DNA of 64,000 nt, from contig OU612072.1 in the NCBI GenBank assembly GCA_914767715.1, positions 22,878,001 to 22,942,000 of the forward strand, written 5' to 3'. The number at the start of each line of letters is the position of its first letter. Within the stretch, counting starts at the first letter, position 1. This document shows positions 62,026 through 64,000 of the stretch, piece after piece. The notes under the pieces were generated by a model, which was given only the letters and a program-made list of their open reading frames with translations, was not told where the DNA came from and did no database searches. This DNA is from Membranipora membranacea (Eukaryota; Bryozoa; Gymnolaemata; Cheilostomatida; Membraniporidae). The position numbers and the translations under genes were made by a program.

Positions 62026-64000
62026 CTAAAATAGAGACAGCAGGTAAAATATATATCAGGGCAACTATATTGTTCTTACCTGCTTGGCTGGTTTTATTTT
62101 AGGTCTAATTATGCAGTAATTTTGGGCATATGGACTTGAAGGTAAGGTCAATATTATGTTAGCATGTATTGTAGTTCTGTTCAGCCCAAATCACTAACCA
62201 ACAGGTCCTCAGTTTCAAGAGTTAAATTCAAAATCTAAAAAAGGCGCAAATTGTGTCATTTATGGAACAAATTGTGGTAAATGCCGATAAAAGCAATTTT
62301 CCTCTACAAATTTGTGGCTTTCTAAGATATAAGTAAAAAGAATCATTTCTATATAGGTCAAGTCTTAAATAATGGCTAGCCTATGTTTGGAGACTGAAAT
62401 AGTGTAAGCAAAGATTGTAACATTGAACTCCCAAGCCTCCTCAAAGATACCAGTGAAGTCCTTACATAAATATTCTATTTATGTAAATAAGTTTACCCAT
62501 AAGCGCAATGAAAAGAAGAAACCTAATGTATATCTACGAAGCCCAGTGGGGTGTAAAACCAAACCAGACAATTATTGCTGCCCATATAGTAATCAATTCA
62601 TACTTTTGCAGCTTATTGTTCCAACTTAGAAAGACAGGATCTATGATTTTCAATAAGATTAGTCCTAATAGATTAGTCCTAATAGATTAGATGATTCAAA
62701 AAAGATTTGTATTGAAAGTCTGCTTTGTAAATTAATCGCAAATAGTAAGGCTTTTTCCTGTTCAACAATCAATTAAATGTCCTATAAAGTTGGGAACACG
62801 AAAATAAAACGGGTAAAATACATAAGTAAGAGGATCTGAGTTGACCCAGAACTAAATAAAGACATAAATATACAAGCAGCGCTGACGCATTAAAGATAAG
62901 CTGAGCAGAGCCTGATCACCATGCCTCAGACAGATCACCATGCCTCGGACAAATATCAGCTAACCTCGCAGGAAACCAAGAGAAATACTACCTAACTTGA
63001 TCATGGTGAAGTGAGATTGATCAGATTTTATACTGAAATGCAATATTTGAGCTTTCCCCTCCCTCTCTCTCACCAAATGTGAACCCAATTAAATAAGGAG
63101 GCTTCATTCCGAAGCTGACCTGTTTGATAACTTTAGAGTCAAGGAAAATCTCAGAATCCCGCATGAGAACAGGAAGGTTTTTGATGGATATTTTTGCATT
63201 CGGATTGCTCAAGCGCCATCTTAACATTTCTAATCAGTTGGCATATCCAGTTATCATAGCCTGGTCACGCTGCTACTTTTTTGGGTTTAGGGAAACCAAA
63301 AATGTAGCGGCTTGTAGCGGCTTTAGTTATTTTACAAGTGGTTATAAGTGAGGTTTGTATTATTTACTCTAAATCAACATATCAACTCAACTGTAGTGAA
63401 ATGGAAGGTCAGATTACAATGGCTGTCAAAACATCGAGAAAGCTGTGCAGCATGTTATTGAAGAGAGGCTATTCCAGCAATATTCCCATAATGCAATTCA
63501 TCACATTCTGGGCCTATCGACAACTACTCGCCTCTGCTGAGCATGCAAAAGGAGACTCACTGCAAATTAACATGCCAGAGCTAAACGGACTGAACTGATG
63601 CTCAAGGACAGATTCTGAGCAGAAATGTTTGCAAGATGAGCAGCACATTGGTGCGCAACCATAACGTCAATCAGCAGAGCAGAGATAAATCATATGAGGG
63701 ATTAACGTAGCACTGCATTCGTAAGTGAGAAAATTGCAAAGTTTCACATTCAGTGATGGGATAGCTGCTAGGAGTCATTAGGATACCGAAACGAATATAT
63801 AAAATTCTTCATTATAATATCTGGGCTGGTTTGTCTTGTGAAGCTTGTTCTGGTGAAATAATTTGTAAAAAACAAAATTTAATAGGATAGACTAAACAAG
63901 GTAAAGCCTTGGACCACATAAAAGTAGTTTCACTACATGTGCCGCCTCAGCTCCGTTCAAACAACAAGTTTAGGTGAAACCTCTCAAAATACAAATTCTA
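62026..64000. other. RAPGEF1 intron to the window edge
   Basis: No exon is visible. The plus-strand frame at 63338-63598 is longer here than in block C1 (12376-12561) but has no recognisable family and is not conserved in frame, so it is not called. Confidence 0.4.

Larger units (their letters stand above)
58525..64000. repeat. Segmental duplication block C2
   Basis: Second copy of 7535-13060; reaches the window edge. It keeps RAPGEF1 continuity to the left, where block C1 is cut. Confidence 0.85.

Noticed and set aside
63338-63598. 86-codon plus frame
   Set aside because: Interrupted in the block C1 copy, no splice partner, no recognisable domain.

Overview
The window is animal nuclear DNA. 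It is AT-rich, its genes are cut into short phase-consistent GT-AG exons, and it is full of palindromic MITE-like repeats and SINEs. Three animal gene families are recognisable from their proteins: PHAX (snRNA export adaptor), AP2S1 (sigma subunit of the AP-2 clathrin adaptor) and RAPGEF1/C3G (Rap1 guanine nucleotide exchange factor). The compact introns suggest an invertebrate, perhaps a sponge or another early-branching animal, but the species cannot be fixed from the sequence.

The layout is dominated by large duplicated blocks. Block A (1328-7529 plus 19225-26113) and block B (30305-43835 plus 44321-52012) are two copies of a divergent PHAX(-)/AP2S1(+) locus. Block C1 (7535 to about 13060) and C2 (58525-64000) are two copies of RAPGEF1 catalytic-domain sequence. 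C1, with its unique extension to about 18960, sits inside a PHAX intron of copy A. RAPGEF1 N-terminal exons lie on the opposite strand at 26388-28735, just after AP2S1 copy 1.

Both PHAX copies and both AP2S1 copies look dead. The AP2S1 copies share a stop codon and a frameshift, so that damage predates the duplication. The PHAX copies carry different lesions. RAPGEF1 copy 2 (55262-62025, minus strand, continuing past the right edge) has seven consecutive catalytic exons with no lesion and is probably functional. The opposite RAPGEF1 orientations mean either real rearrangement or a mis-joined assembly of divergent haplotypes.

Mobile DNA: an 8.48-kb element with terminal inverted repeats (32798-41276) interrupts copy B. 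Nested in it is an apparently intact Ty3/gypsy LTR retrotransposon (33379-38345) with a single gag-pol frame, near-identical LTRs, a 5-bp target duplication and a tRNA-Ser primer site. Smaller items include a hAT-type insertion carrying a tRNA-like module (49133-49548), a 571-bp fold-back palindrome (57028-57598), two tRNA-derived SINE candidates, several MITEs present in both copies of each block, a 7 x 54-bp minisatellite over a splice donor, and a 15-bp minisatellite over the RAPGEF1 stop codon.
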